64,000 nt of DNA from NCBI GenBank assembly GCA_026545765.1, contig CM048842.1:74102871-74166870 (forward strand), given 5' to 3'. Position 1 is the stretch's first letter. Every line of letters starts with the position of its first letter. Below the pieces are notes generated by a model that searched no databases, was not told the DNA's origin, and saw nothing but the letters and a program-made list of their open reading frames with translations. The stretch comes from Plantago major (Eukaryota > Streptophyta > Magnoliopsida > Lamiales > Plantaginaceae). The position numbers and the translations under genes were made by a program. This document shows, piece after piece, positions 11,826 to 24,268 of the stretch.

Positions 11826-12909
11826 GATTGCAATAGCAAACTGAAAATCCTTTTTCACCAAGATTTGTCGTTTTGATTTCCCATAGTAGGAGACTAGGAG
11901 TAGTTGATTTCTCATTGGCTTATATACATATAAAATTGTAAAATAACCAAGAATCAGATCTAACAACCTCCAATACTATTGTATTCTCTACAACAAAACT
12001 ATTTTAGTCGGTGATAATTTAGTTCGTTTTTATGGATTTATTTATAAATTAATTAACTAATAAAATAACCAATGAACTTATGATGTTCAATAAAAATTAA
12101 ATTACTAAATTTTCATTATATAATTTTAATAATTTATTTATTAATATTGTTTAAGAGTAAATTGTGGTCAAACGCAGAGACAGTTGACCGCAGAATAGTA
12201 AAATGTAACACTTTTTCTGAAATGGAGGGAGTACTTCATATTATTGGATCGGAATCATCGGATGATTAAGACAAGGCATATTAAAAGTAAGGCGAAATTA
12301 GAAAGTAGTACAATGTTGAGAGAAAAAATTGATTAAGAGACAATCTAATTTTTTGTTGTTGATCTTGATACAACGTTGCCAAATGAGTGGTTAAGATTGA
12401 TTATTGACAAATATGAAGAGACAATCATACTCTTTTCAATATCAGTTACAAAATTCATTATGGAGACATTAATTGAGTTGAAGTAAATATAGAATGTAAC
12501 CGTAAACACATATAAATACTCTTTCAGACATATGTCAGTGCCAATACATAATATGTCTGTAGTATTAATGGACATGTTCAGAATCTGACACTTTTAGACA
12601 CATATCAGTACTCTTTCACACATATGTCATTGTCGGTACTGACATATGTTCGTGGTATGGACATGTTCATAATATGCACCTGTAGATTTGTTTATCAACA
12701 TATTAAACATGAAGTATGGAGCTTTGCATCAACAAAACATTATGGACAACTTGAAAAGTTGTAGAAATGTTAAATATATTAATAGATGTTTTAATTAACT
12801 TGGTTTTGGTGAGTTTAATTTGTAAAATTTAGGTTCAAGAGTATAAATGAAAAATTAATAATGAATTTTTACTAGAATTAATAAAATTTGTTTAGATAGT
12901 ACATTAATA
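11826..12909. other. Intergenic sequence, no recognisable gene
   Basis: AT-rich sequence. GAAATGGAGGGAGTA near 12218-12232 resembles the right end of a Stowaway MITE, but I found no matching left end. The direct repeats of ACATATGTCA-type sequence at 12530-12650 are too short to classify. Confidence 0.35.
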
Positions 12910-13943
12910 CACTACAAGAATCCATCCGTAACGGGACGGAAAGGGGCGACGGATTTTATCCGTCGCCCCTGTAGCGACGGATCGCTACTTGGGGCGACGG
13001 ATTCTATCCGTCATCGTTCTTGACGGATAAAGGTTATCAAATCGCTCAGACGGATAAAATTATCCGTCGCTTCTGAGTTGACAAAATTAAAAAAAAAAAA
13101 AAAAATTTAGCGACGGATAGATTTATCCGCTACAAGGCCGGAAAAAAAAAAAATTCCCGCCGGATAGATCTAGATCTATCCGTCGCTAAAAACCTAAAAA
13201 AAATATAATATATCTCCTCCACCACCTCCTTTTCTCCACTACTTCTCCTCTCCTCCTCCTCCCACCACCACCTTTCTCCTCCCACCACCACCATCTCCTC
13301 CCACCACCACCATCTCCTCCACCACCTTTCTCCTCCCACCACCACTACCTTTCTCCTCCCACCACCACCATCCTCCACCACCACCATCTCCACCACCACC
13401 ACCCTTCCGCCACCACCAACACACCACCACCACCACCACAACTCTCAACCCACCACCACCACCACCCTGCCACCACCACCATCCTCCACCACCACCATCT
13501 CCTCCACCACCTCCTTTCCTCCACCACCATCTCCACCACCACCACCTCTCTACTCCCACCACCACCGCACCACCACCCTGCCACCACCACCACCATCTCC
13601 TCCACCACCACCACCACCCTTCCACCACCACCACCTCCCACCACCACCAGCACCACACCCACCGCACCACCACTGCCGGAATTAATCCGTATACGAATAT
13701 AAAAATTCGTATACGGATTTTATTTTTTTTTAAAAAAAAAAATGGGGCGACCTATCCGTCGCCCCATAATCATTTTTTTTTTTTTAAAAAAAAGGTCAAT
13801 CCGTCGTCCAATCCGTCGCGAATTGGACGACGGATTTTTATCCGTCGCCATGACTCGTGGCGACGATTTTATCCGTCGCCAGTATGACGGATAGGCTGGG
13901 TCAAACGGATCTATCCGTCGCCATGACCTGATTTTTAATAGTG
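12910..13943. mobile_element. Non-autonomous CACTA (EnSpm) MITE with a CCA-triplet interior
   Basis: It begins CACTACAAGAATCC and ends TTTTTAATAGTG. A perfect 3-nt target duplication ATA flanks it (12907-12909 and 13944-13946), as expected for CACTA elements. Both subterminal regions carry many copies of GCGACGGAT / ATCCGTCGC in both orientations, the usual transposase-binding architecture. The core (13210-13675) is almost pure CCACCA/CTCCTC triplet repeat, which generates misleading Trp/Gly/Val-rich frames on the minus strand. No transposase is present. Confidence 0.9.
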
Positions 13944-13949
13944 ATAAAA

Positions 13950-15067
13950 GGGAAAATTACATACCACCACCCCTGCTAAACGCCTATGTAACAGATGACT
14001 ACCATCTAGTTCAACAATTACATCTAGGTCCATTAATCCGTTTTTGTGTTGACCAGCTTAAGTCAGCTATCAGCTTATTTAAAAACCAAACAGATCCTTA
14101 CCAATTCTTTCTAAATTTTTTTTTTTAAACAAGATCTGTGATAATAGCATAAAACCGAACCGTAATTAATTGTCTGATAGAATCGAATGAGATTAAACTT
14201 GTCAAAACAAAAACATCAAAACAAACAGATTGGCAAAATCTATTCCTGCTCGCTAGATTGATGGAAGCTTCTTGATGGAAGCTCCACCACGGATTGGCAA
14301 AATCTTCTTCTATGGCTGACTTCAATGGAAGCTTCTTGATGGAAGCTCCACCACGGAACCACCATGGAAGCTCCACCACGGTCGGAACCACCATTCCAGA
14401 TCTGCCATGGCCGAAACCACTATGGAAGCTCCACCACGGAGCTTCCATTCCGGATCTGGAAGCTCCATTCCATATCTGCCATGGCCATGGCCAATGGATC
14501 AGGGCGGAGGTGGTGGTGAAGGTGGAGGGGAGGGCGTAGGTGGTGGTGAAGGTGGAGTAGGCGGTGGTGGAGGGGATGAATGGATGAAGCATGGCCTGCT
14601 CCAATTTGTGATTAAATTGGCTTCTTTCTCATCTGATTCGATCGATCGATCTCTTCTTTCTTCTTAATCTTCTTCTTCTTCTTTCTTCTTAATCTTCTTT
14701 CTGGAGCAGGCAGTTTCTTCATAATCTTCTTCTTTCTTCATATTTTACCACTAAGTCTAGTTTTTTTGAAAAAAACGGTAAATAAATTATTACAAGTGAC
14801 TACTTGATAAATCTAATTCAATTACATTGAAGTCCTCACGTGTTTCTCACGTGATCAGTCATTAGGTAAGGCTGTTTGGTGATTTTGAAAAGCTGAAATT
14901 GGAACAGGGGCAAATATGGTTTTTCCTGGCTTAAGTTCGCGAAAAGTCAAATTCGTGGACCTAGATGTAATTGTTTTGTATCGAGTAGGATTTGCATGTA
15001 ATTGTTGAACTAAGCGGTAGTCATCTGCAATATAAAAATCTAACAGGGGCCTATATGTAATTCCCCC
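13950..15067. mobile_element. Non-autonomous Mutator-like element with long terminal inverted repeats
   Basis: The termini (about 13950-14045 and 14920-15067) are reverse complements, sharing GATGACTACC, TAGTTCAACAATTACAT and ACATCTAGGTCC blocks in the same order. The 9-nt flanks GTGATAAAA and TTAATAAAA match at 7 of 9 positions. The element abuts the right end of the CACTA MITE, so its left target duplication includes that junction. The interior contains repeated TGGAAGCTCCACCACGG units (14260-14500) and a GGTGGTGAAGGTGGAG stretch. It may be captured sequence, but no gene can be named. Confidence 0.65.
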
Positions 15068-15304
15068 TTAATAAAAAGTAACTTTCACAATTTTGCATCA
15101 CTCTTGGGCCAAGGCGCCTTATCTTGTTGTATGTGCAAAGAGCAAGAATAAACGGCCGTCCGTTTGATCATCATCATCATCATCAATCAATCAAGATTAG
15201 AGTGAGCCATACATAGCATTTGTACCTTTCACAATTGTGCATCACTCTCATTTTCTACCTCTTCTCATCTTCTCTGTACCAAGATTTAAAGAAAACAATT
15301 AAAC

Positions 15305-17382
15305 ATGGGTTTGAAGCTCTATGTTGATCGGTTATCTCAGCCATCCCGTGCTATTGTTATCTTCGCCAAGTAAGTTGTAGTACTTGTATTTCTTCAGTAA
15401 AGATTCAATCTTTCTGCATTTTCTGGTTTTCTTAGTCATAAAGTTGTAATCTTTGTTAATGTTGGTTCTGTAAAGGGCAAGCGGGATCGATTTCGAGGAG
15501 ATCAACATTGATCTCGCCAAAGGCCAACACCGATCCCCTGAATTTGCAGGTAGCTTCTCAATCAATTATTCATCAAGTATAATTCCTGCTAAGAAATTGT
15601 TGATCCATTCAATTCCGTTTCTTTCTAGTAATTCAGGGCATTTCATGATTTCTTGTTTTCTGTGTTTTAGAAATTAACCCCATGATGCAAGTCCCAGCGC
15701 TTGTTCACGGTGATTTCAAGCTCTCTGAAAGGTATCTCTTCTATTCATTCGATAATCGATAAACCGCCATGTTCCGGTTATCCTGTATCGGTTTGTTAGT
15801 CGAACTTTACATAACAAATGATGCAGAAAAATTACACTTCTGCATCTTGAATATCATGATTGCTGCAAATGTAGTACTATTAAACTCTTATTTTTTCGAT
15901 GGTTCGTCGTAAGGATGAGTTTTGTTGCGATAGGATATTGTATGACTATATAGTTTCTTTCTCATGACACTGACTTATTGTGAGGACAATAACTGATTCA
16001 ATAACCTTGGAGGCTTCTACTATTACTGTCAGTGAGGTTGCCTCATTGTATGAATCTCTGTATATGTTGGTCTATGTGCTACTTCATATGCTGCTGATCG
16101 AATGGACAGAACCTTTCTCTGAATGAACCTTTTTAAATTGCCATTAAGGGCTTATCTAATTAAATACTTTTGGGTGTTTTTAACTATAATCTGTATGTAA
16201 AGAACAGGCTTAGCTTAGTTCACTTTGGGACTTGGAGTTCTTGAAACAGTTCGAAATGTTACCTTTATACAGTCTGGAGTCATTTAATCAGCCGATTTCA
16301 CTGTTAGTCTTACAAGATTTCCTATGGATAGTGCCATGTTGCACACACCTTTTTTATGGTTGTAGTCTTGTAGATATGCTTATGTCCATTACTTGAATAC
16401 ATCTGTTTTCCTTCGTAACTTATGAACTTGTTTGCAAGCGAAGTATACAAGGAGAAGCAGTGTTCCTAATGTTTTGTTACTAATTTGGTACACTCTGCAG
16501 CCATGCGATACTTATTTATATGGCTTCAGCATCTCCTGGAGTTGCCGATCACTGGTACATTGATCTGCACCTTTTCTGATGCCGTATAGTCAAATTTGTT
16601 TTTCAAGCTTTTGTCCTTAAAAATATCTTTTTGGGTGCAGGTATCCTGCTGATTTGCAGCAAAGAGCAAAGGTCCACTCAGTGCTAGATTGGCACCACTC
16701 AAATTTGCGCCGTGGTTCAGGTATATTTTGTCTATATGTCAATACAGTTCTTTTGACCATATAATATGATAGTAGTGTTTAACACATATAATGACTGTTT
16801 GGCTTAAGTAATATACTTCTCACGTTGAATCCAATCTAGCTAACACGCCGTAACTGATGTCTTTTGTCTTTCAGTGGGATATATTTTTAACAGCACTATC
16901 GCATTGGCATTTGGCCTTCCCGTGAACATGGCTGCTGCAGCTGAAGGTGAAAAACTCCTGTCAGCATCTCTTTCAACGATTGAATCGTTTTGGCTAGTGG
17001 GAGACAAACCATTTTTGCTTGGAAATGCTGAACCTTCTATTGCAGATCTTGCTTTAGTTTGTGAAATCATGCAACTCGAGGTTAGAAACATGAATTATGT
17101 TTGCTGGTTACCATGTCCTTGAATACAAAAAATGTGAATTTTAGGCATGCATTTACGAGATAGCAATTTTTATCTTCTCTGATTCTTCTTCTTCATATCC
17201 TATTGATTTAGCTTGGTGATGATGCTGGTCGTGAACGTATCCTAGGCCCCCACAAAAGAATATTGAAGTGGGTTGAGGATGTAAAGAATGCCACTGCACC
17301 TCATTTCGAAGAAGTTCACTCCCTTATGCCGCCAATAAAAGCGAAGCTAATGGAGCTGAAGGCCAACGCGAACAAGCAATGA
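15305..17382 (+). CDS. GSTT: Theta-class glutathione S-transferase, seven exons
   Basis: Theta GSTs conjugate glutathione to electrophiles and have glutathione peroxidase activity; plant members are cytosolic, peroxisomal or nuclear. Exons are 15305-15369, 15476-15549, 15671-15731, 16501-16554, 16641-16720, 16875-17080 and 17212-17382. All introns are GT-AG and the total is 711 nt, giving 236 residues. Seven exons and this length match plant GSTT1 genes. The N-terminal thioredoxin-like domain has LSQPSRA with Ser11 in the catalytic position, QVPAL with the cis-Pro, and the glutathione-binding ESHAILIY. The all-helical domain contains VLDWHHSNLRRG, typical of theta GSTs, and PSIADLALVCE. The C-terminus ends NANKQ without a peroxisomal SKL-type signal. 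No internal stops are present and all junctions keep frame, so the gene looks functional. A broken relative lies at 53.9-55.1 kb. Confidence 0.95.
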
Positions 17383-18600
17383 ATCGTGAAACCATGAGAT
17401 GAGAGCCCTTTTGTTTTGTAAGAATAAGCAGCAATGCAAGGGAACTGCATGTTAAAGCCTGCATAAACAGATACACTATAAACTTATGATCACAGATAAG
17501 CAATAATTTGATGTGATCGAGTCTGTTTTATTTGTATCATCTCATCTCTACTGATGAATCACAGGATATTGCTTTAATTTCCTCAAACACATTGCTCTTA
17601 TTCATTGCTTCTGCCAACCCTTTGCCATCAAATGTTGGAGTCTATAGTTACTATAGCCACCCGCATAATCAGGAGCAGAGCTGAAATTTGAAAATTTAAT
17701 TTACGTGTAATCAATATTTTTGATAATTTCAGATTTCAATCCATAATCTTGAAAACAATCTGATGTATATTATTTGACCTCTCCAACTTTAAATCCTAAA
17801 TACGTCCATTAGACTTGTTCAAGAATATCAGTAAACCTTTTCTAATCGGATGGTGGGGAACAATAGTTTGCATATAGATTTAGATTTTGTTGCAAAGATT
17901 AGTTAACATTGGACTACTACTATTTATTGATTTGTTTATTTATGCTTGGATAGCATATTACGTACGGTTTATAATGGCGTATATGTTTACTTATCAGCTT
18001 GACTTGAGTGACATGCTTTGTATGCAGGCAAGTTGACTAAATAGTTAAATGCATGCACCCAAAGAGTTTCGATGCCCTGTTTTCCAAGTTCATTTTTAGA
18101 AAAAACCCCTGCTACTTTCCTCTAGTGGAATACAATCACGTACCTTTTCATTATCCTCACTGGTGGTGAGGGGCAAAATAAATAAAACTACATTTCATTA
18201 TACTTTCAATAACATAGTTTATGCAGTTTACCATATATGTGGGAAACTATATGTGTTGAATTATAGGTTCAGATCTACCATAGTATTTGAAGAGCAGTCT
18301 GTGAGTAACTGTTCGGGCTCCCGTCTATAGGGGAAAATCTCATAGCAGTATTACGTGTGTGGCCCATGCGATGATTAATCGTGCGACGACACAAATGATT
18401 GGGTCTCCATAGATTAGTGGACAGCATGTTACGAATGGTATCAAAGTGTGGTCGTCCACAAACCCTCTAGTGATGCAGATGGTTGGTCGTGGGACATCGT
18501 CACCGCCATCATCTTTCAGAGGTTCAACGAGGCCGTCGAACAACTTAAGATGGTAGAATGTAATACTTGAATCGCACACCCATTAAGAGCGAGAGTTATT
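17383..18600. other. 3' flank of GSTT and intergenic sequence
   Basis: The first ~200 nt should hold the GSTT 3' UTR; AATAAG and AATAATT at about 17424-17510 are candidate polyadenylation signals. The rest has short frames without recognisable similarity. No repeat was classified. Confidence 0.4.
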
Positions 18601-20015
18601 CTCTACGTCCCATATAACTTCGACACATTTTTTCCATTTTCATCGGTCCCACCACTACTAAAAAACAACTTTTTAGCGACGGATAAAAAGCTGCATATCC
18701 GTCGCTAAATCCGTAGCGACGGATAAATGGTCGTCTCTATTTTGCGCATCGCTAGCTTTTTAGAGACGGATAATGTATCCGTCTCTAATTAGCGACGGAT
18801 TAGCGACGGTTAATTCCGTTGACTAAGCCATCACATTTAGAGACGGATTAGTTATCCGTCTCTAATTCGGGGTAGAGATTTAGCGACGGATTCTTTATCC
18901 GTCGCTAAATAGCTGTTTTTTTTTTAAATAATCCAAAATATACGAATACCAAATTTGAATACGAATATACAATAAATCGGACGAGATCTTGACAAATCGA
19001 ATACGAATATACAAAATGTGATATATAAATATAATACAATATTTCATATACAATACAATATTTCATATACATTAATCAATAATATAATACAATACTACAA
19101 TACAGAAAATACAAGATCCATCAATACAATACAATACTGAAAATACAATATTCCCCAAAATCGAATAATCAGAAAATTCAATACAAAATCGAATACTGAA
19201 AATACAACCCTAGCCGTGTTGGTGAAGAAATCCTCTACTCCGCCACCTAGCTCCGGCCAATCAAACTTCTCCAATGGGTCGCTGTGGTGGTCGGTGAAGT
19301 TTGGAGGTGGTGGACGTACGTGTGGTGGACACTAGACAGTGGATGTGTGGTGGTAGTGGGGTGTGGGGTAGTGCGGTGGTAGGGGTGGTGATGGGGGGCA
19401 GCAGTGGGCCGGGGAGTGTGGTTTGGTGGTAGAGGTCGTAGTGGGGTGTGATGGTGGGGCGGTGGTAGAGGTGGTGGTGGGGCGACATGAGGTGGTGGTG
19501 GAAGGGAGATGGAAGAAGAGTGGTGGAGGAAGAGAAGATGGAAGATGGAAGAAGTAGCATTAGACGGCAGATCTGGATCTGGGTGTTTTTATTAGGGTTT
19601 TCAGGGTTTTAGCGACGGATAGATTTATCCGTCGCTAAATAGAGACGGATATATCTATCCGTCGCTACCTTTTTTTTTTTTTTTTTTTGGTCAACTTAAT
19701 TAGCGACGGATTGTTTATCCGTCGCTAATTCGCGACGGATTGGAGACAGATTGAGCAATTTTGCTCAATTCGTCGCTAAAAGTAGCGATTCGTCGCTGAT
19801 TTAGAGACTGATAAAATCCTTCTCTAAAACTTGATTTTCTTGTAGTGCACAAAACTTCATAATAAAAAATCTTACATTTACAAACATATTACACATTTAT
19901 CCTAAAGTACAAGTTTTGCAACCTATTTGTGTTTAATAATTTATTTTTATTTTTCACCTAAAATTACACGTCACCTTAATGTATTAAGTTCTCTGGTTCT
20001 CTGGTACGGATGGAG
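18601..20015. mobile_element. Probable Stowaway MITE interrupted by a CACTA element
   Basis: CTCTACGTCCCATATAAC at the left and the complement of GGTACGGATGGAG at the right resemble Stowaway termini (CTCCNTCCGTCCC), with TA following the right end. Without the CACTA insert (18653-19847) the element would be about 220 nt, a normal Stowaway length. The left TA is not clear, so confidence is moderate. Confidence 0.45.
18653..19847. mobile_element. Non-autonomous CACTA (EnSpm) MITE, second copy of the family
   Basis: It begins CACTACTAAAAAAC and ends TTTTCTTGTAGTG, with a perfect 3-nt CAC target duplication (18650-18652 and 19848-19850). Subterminal TAGCGACGGAT / ATCCGTCGCTA and TAGAGACGGAT repeats link it to the 12.9-kb element. 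On the minus strand the interior (19215-19610) reads as a GGGTTTTCAGGG-type leader followed by a CCACCA-rich frame of 99 codons (19261-19560). It may derive from a captured gene start, but no product is recognisable. Confidence 0.9.
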
Positions 20016-20559
20016 TACATAATAAGCCACACCCTCTCAAATGGTAATAGGCTTTTTGGTTGATTGAAAAATGTAGATTCGCTAAGACCGACACTATGAG
20101 ACTGATTGTTATAGAACTAAAACCTTGAGTTTCGTAAAAATTTAGGTGTTTTTAACCCAATTTTCTGAACTTTAGTTCTATACCAATCACTCCCTATAAT
20201 ATCAACCGTACGTTTATAAACATGTACTAGCTGTTTGGTATAGAGTTAAAAAATTAAGTTAAGGAAATTTTTTAGTTGATGAATGGTAATTGAGTTAAAA
20301 GTGAGTTATAAAAAATGGTGTTTGAGATAGAGTTAAAAATTTATAGGGGTTATAGAGTTGTTATATAGGGTGTGTAAGAATAAAGTGATGCGTGTAAGAA
20401 GGAAGTGATGTGTTTGATACTTTTTAAGTTTTTTTTATTGGTTTAAAGTTGTTAGTTTGATTGGAAAAGTAAAGATGAAGTAAAAGTAGTGTAGAAAGAG
20501 AATGATGATGGTTTAGTGGAGAAAAAATTGTTTTAAATTTTTTACTCTAGAAGATACAA

Positions 20560-20628
<69 letters not shown>

Positions 20629-21394
20629 CGAAGGCTGACGTGACACTATCGAACATTCCTATTGATCAGTTTTTTTTTTCAAATGTATTTTGTATTTTGA
20701 TTGGTTGTTAGAATTTAAAATTTGGTATGTTGGTTGTGGAACATTTTAAGTAGTTAAAATGTAGTGCACCATATAACTCTCATAATTTATTTTTAGTATG
20801 TTGAATCCATATATAATTTTTAATTAATCTCATATATATTTATCTACAAAACTCAGAAAAATATTTTGAACGTATATATAGATTCACCGCGACAAGACGA
20901 ATCCATAGACATCAAACTTGAATATTTTATTAATTAATTAAATTATTCATATATTAAATTAAACATTATGTAGGTTTATTAAATGATAAAAATTGGAATA
21001 ATAAAATTTTAAAAATAGAGCATTTACTAAATACTTAATACTCCCTCAATTTATCAAAGAAATTAATATTTATTTAGGTGTCCGATTACAAATGGACACT
21101 TTAAAAATTAGCAATAAATTAACGTATTGGATTAAATAAAAATAATCATCTTATCAACATTTACGTGAATTCTCACACGTTTTGCTACTTTGTACTCATT
21201 ATTTATTCAAAATTTACCTTCTATCTTATATACTCACTACATGGAACATTTTGAATATAAATTTCAATTTTTATATATTGAGTTTGTTATGATTGAAAAT
21301 TAACTTTATTAGATTATTAATGCATTATATTAAGGATAAAATAAGTAGAGTCAGTAAAAGATCTTTAGGTATTGCATAGCCAACTATGGCAGCA
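20016..21394. other. Intergenic AT-rich sequence
   Basis: No gene is recognisable. It includes the long AT microsatellite at 20563-20627. CTCCCTCAATTTATC near 21041 looks like one end of a Stowaway-type MITE, without a clear partner. Confidence 0.35.
20563..20627. repeat. (AT)n microsatellite, about 32 units
   Basis: 65 nt of uninterrupted alternating AT. It is likely length-polymorphic and error-prone in assembly. Confidence 0.95.
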
Positions 21395-21545
21395 GCTTGG
21401 TTGCCGCCTGATCTTAGTATCAAATTAGTTAATTTTGATGCTACAGTTGAGTACGTAGAGTCTACATAGTGGTGGTACTTGTGTTGTTTCTAGGGATCAA
21501 CGGGGCCAATGTTATTGCTTGGCGTCAAAATTTGTGTCTTATGTT
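21395..21545 (+). pseudogene. Fragment of a LINE-type RNase H-like domain
   Basis: One frame reads AWLPPDLSIKLVNFDA and a shifted frame reads GGTCVVSRDQRGQ. Both are hallmarks of the RNase H-like C-terminal domain of plant non-LTR retrotransposons (the W-PP-IK-N-DA block followed by GG--V-RD--G). The copy is very short and has stops and a frameshift, so it is a relic. It may predate or lie just outside the Helitron. Confidence 0.5.
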
Positions 21546-22529
21546 TTTTTATCTATAAGGTGCAAAAAGTTTAACTGACAAATTAGCAACTGAATTGGTT
21601 CGAAATCCTGAGTGACAACATGTACTAATTAATTAAAGAGAATTTCTCTTTGGTCATTTAATCTCTTAAGTCTACATATATATTATAAATTTGCATCTTT
21701 TTTTTTTTTTTTTGCATTATAGAAGAAACTGAAGCATTTGATGTAGAATTTTGTCCATTAGTAGTCGCTATGCTCTAATTTTATTTTTGATTTTTTCAAA
21801 ATCAATCTTTCAAACTATTTTTTAATTACATATTTGATTTCGAACAAAATTTTCCTGTTGAAAATTTTCCTATATTCTCAACTATTACTTTTAGTTGTCA
21901 AATGTGACGCATGATTAATTGTAAGCTTTATTTATTTGATAAACATGCATAGTTCGTGCTTGGAATTGGTTACATTTGAAAATTTGATGGATAACAAATC
22001 GTCTAAATCGAATAAGCGTTTACGGTCTCAATATCATACTCCACTGGATGGAATAAATTTGAATGATAGTGGAAAGGTTCAAACTATACTAGTTTGAAAA
22101 TATATTCTACATGTATTAGTTGTTTATCCAGTAGGTACTCAGTTGATATAGATGTTTTATCATCCGTGCATACAATAACATCACATTTACTTCAATGGAT
22201 GGAAAATAGACAAAGTAAGTCAATAAACGAAAAGGTCCTTATTACTTTGAGATAGGTGGCTAAAATAATCACAAAATTGGCTCACTCTTGCCCAACGAAG
22301 GACAAACTCCAAAAATTCGGCCATAGTTACATATATGACACTGAACACGAAATTGACAACATGATCAATGTTCTTGGGTGTGTTTCTTTAAACCTCTACA
22401 CTCAATTTATGTATCTTTCACATATTTCGTTTCAAACAAATTACTCGTTATACAACATTTAGTATCCATTAGAATTATAGATACTCGACGGTAAATAATT
22501 TATTTTATTATTATGGTAAAGCAAAACTA

Positions 22530-24230
22530 ACGATGCTGGTGTGAAAAATGCTACTGGGACATTGATCAAAACTATGGTGGAAGAGTACAATCCATATGCA
22601 AAAGTATACGAGATGGCCAGAGATCACATCTCCCTTGATAATGCCGGTGAGGTAGGCCTTTAACGTATTGCAAGACGCTAGGGGGATGGGCGAACTTTCA
22701 ATTTGCATATTGCATCAGAAGTAACTGCTATAGTAGAGTGTGATGTCGATAACTTACATGCAAAAAATCATATTATGGTTGACAAGAGGAATGGGGGCTT
22801 GAAGCACATAAGTGAATTTCTTCGATGCTACCTTCTTTTTCAATATCCACTATTTTTCGTCCATGGAGAAGACAGTTGGTATATCAATATTCAGATAAGT
22901 ATTGTGAGCAAGATGCCAAATCTTATTCTAAGGCAGTTCTTAGCTTTCCAGTTACAAGATAGGGAGAATGAAGGTCATCAACTCATACTTAGCAGGACGT
23001 AATTATTACAATTCATTGTTGATTCTAGAGGAGATATTAGATTTGGAGTACTATATGCTCCGTTTTGAGAGTTAGAAGAGATACAATTCTCCCAATGGAT
23101 TCCAGCGGTATCATATCATCGATGCTTCTGAGGGTCCGAACTGCTCAATCAAGATTCAATATACCATTGAAGATCCATTTAGACTCGGTATGCAATAAGA
23201 TTAAGCCTGATTCTGATGCAACATGTGTACTCGAGGAAACAAAGGTTATTATATGGGACGGAGCTACAATGACCAATATGCATTGTTTTGAAGCGCTTGA
23301 TAGGAGTTTGGGGGATTTTATATATGCATCGACCAGCCACACCATTCGGGATTTGGTTATTGTATTTGGTGGAGACTTTAGATAGATACAACAAGTGGTT
23401 CCGGGAGGGTCTAGATCTGGCATTATTAATGCAACAATATGCTCATCCAAAATTTGGGATTCGTATGAGGTCCTCAGACTTACAAAGAACATGCGACTGC
23501 AGGTAACTAAATGTTTGTTTCACTTATGGTAATTTTGATTTTAATAATTTGTATCATTCTTTGTATTATGTTAAGTGTGTTTTATGTTTTTTATACTGGT
23601 ACGTTAACAATTGAGATTCATGAGATGAGAGAATTCGCAAAGTGGATACTACGGGTTGGTGATGGAGTTGTCGGCGGTGATAACGACATTGATGTTGATA
23701 TTAAGATGCCAGAGGACATTCTTTTTCAAGGAGTGAGTAATCCTATTCCTACCATTGTCCAAAGCACATATCCATCCTTACTTGAGCAGTAAGATTATCC
23801 CTGATTCTGATGTAACATGTCTACTCAAAGAAACGAAGCTTATTATATGAAACGAGGCTACAGTGACCAATATGCATTGTTTTGAAGCGCGTGATAGGAG
23901 TTAATTTGAGAAATGTTATGCATTGACTAGCCACACAATTCGGTGGTTTGATTATTATATTTGGCGGAGACTTTAGACAGATACTGCCAGTGGTTCCGCG
24001 GGGGTCTAGATCTGATATTGTTAATGCATCAGCTCATCCAAATTTTGGGATTCATATGAGGTCCTAAGACTTACAAAGAACATGTGACTTTAGGTAACTA
24101 AATGTCTGTTTCACTTATGGTAATTTTGATTATATCTAATCCATATCTCTTATCATGGACTATAATTCATTATATTATTTTATACAGTACATGTTAATTT
24201 ACTTTGCGTGATTTATATTTTCAAAGCCTT

Positions 24231-24268
<38 letters not shown>

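Noticed and set aside
13130..13673. Three overlapping Trp/Val/Gly-rich frames on the minus strand
   Set aside because: They are translations of the CCA/CTC triplet core of a CACTA MITE. The composition is purely repeat-driven and no protein family looks like this.
19261..19560. 99-codon Pro/His/Thr-rich frame on the minus strand
   Set aside because: It lies inside a CACTA MITE and is low-complexity. Possibly a captured gene start, but not supportable as a gene.
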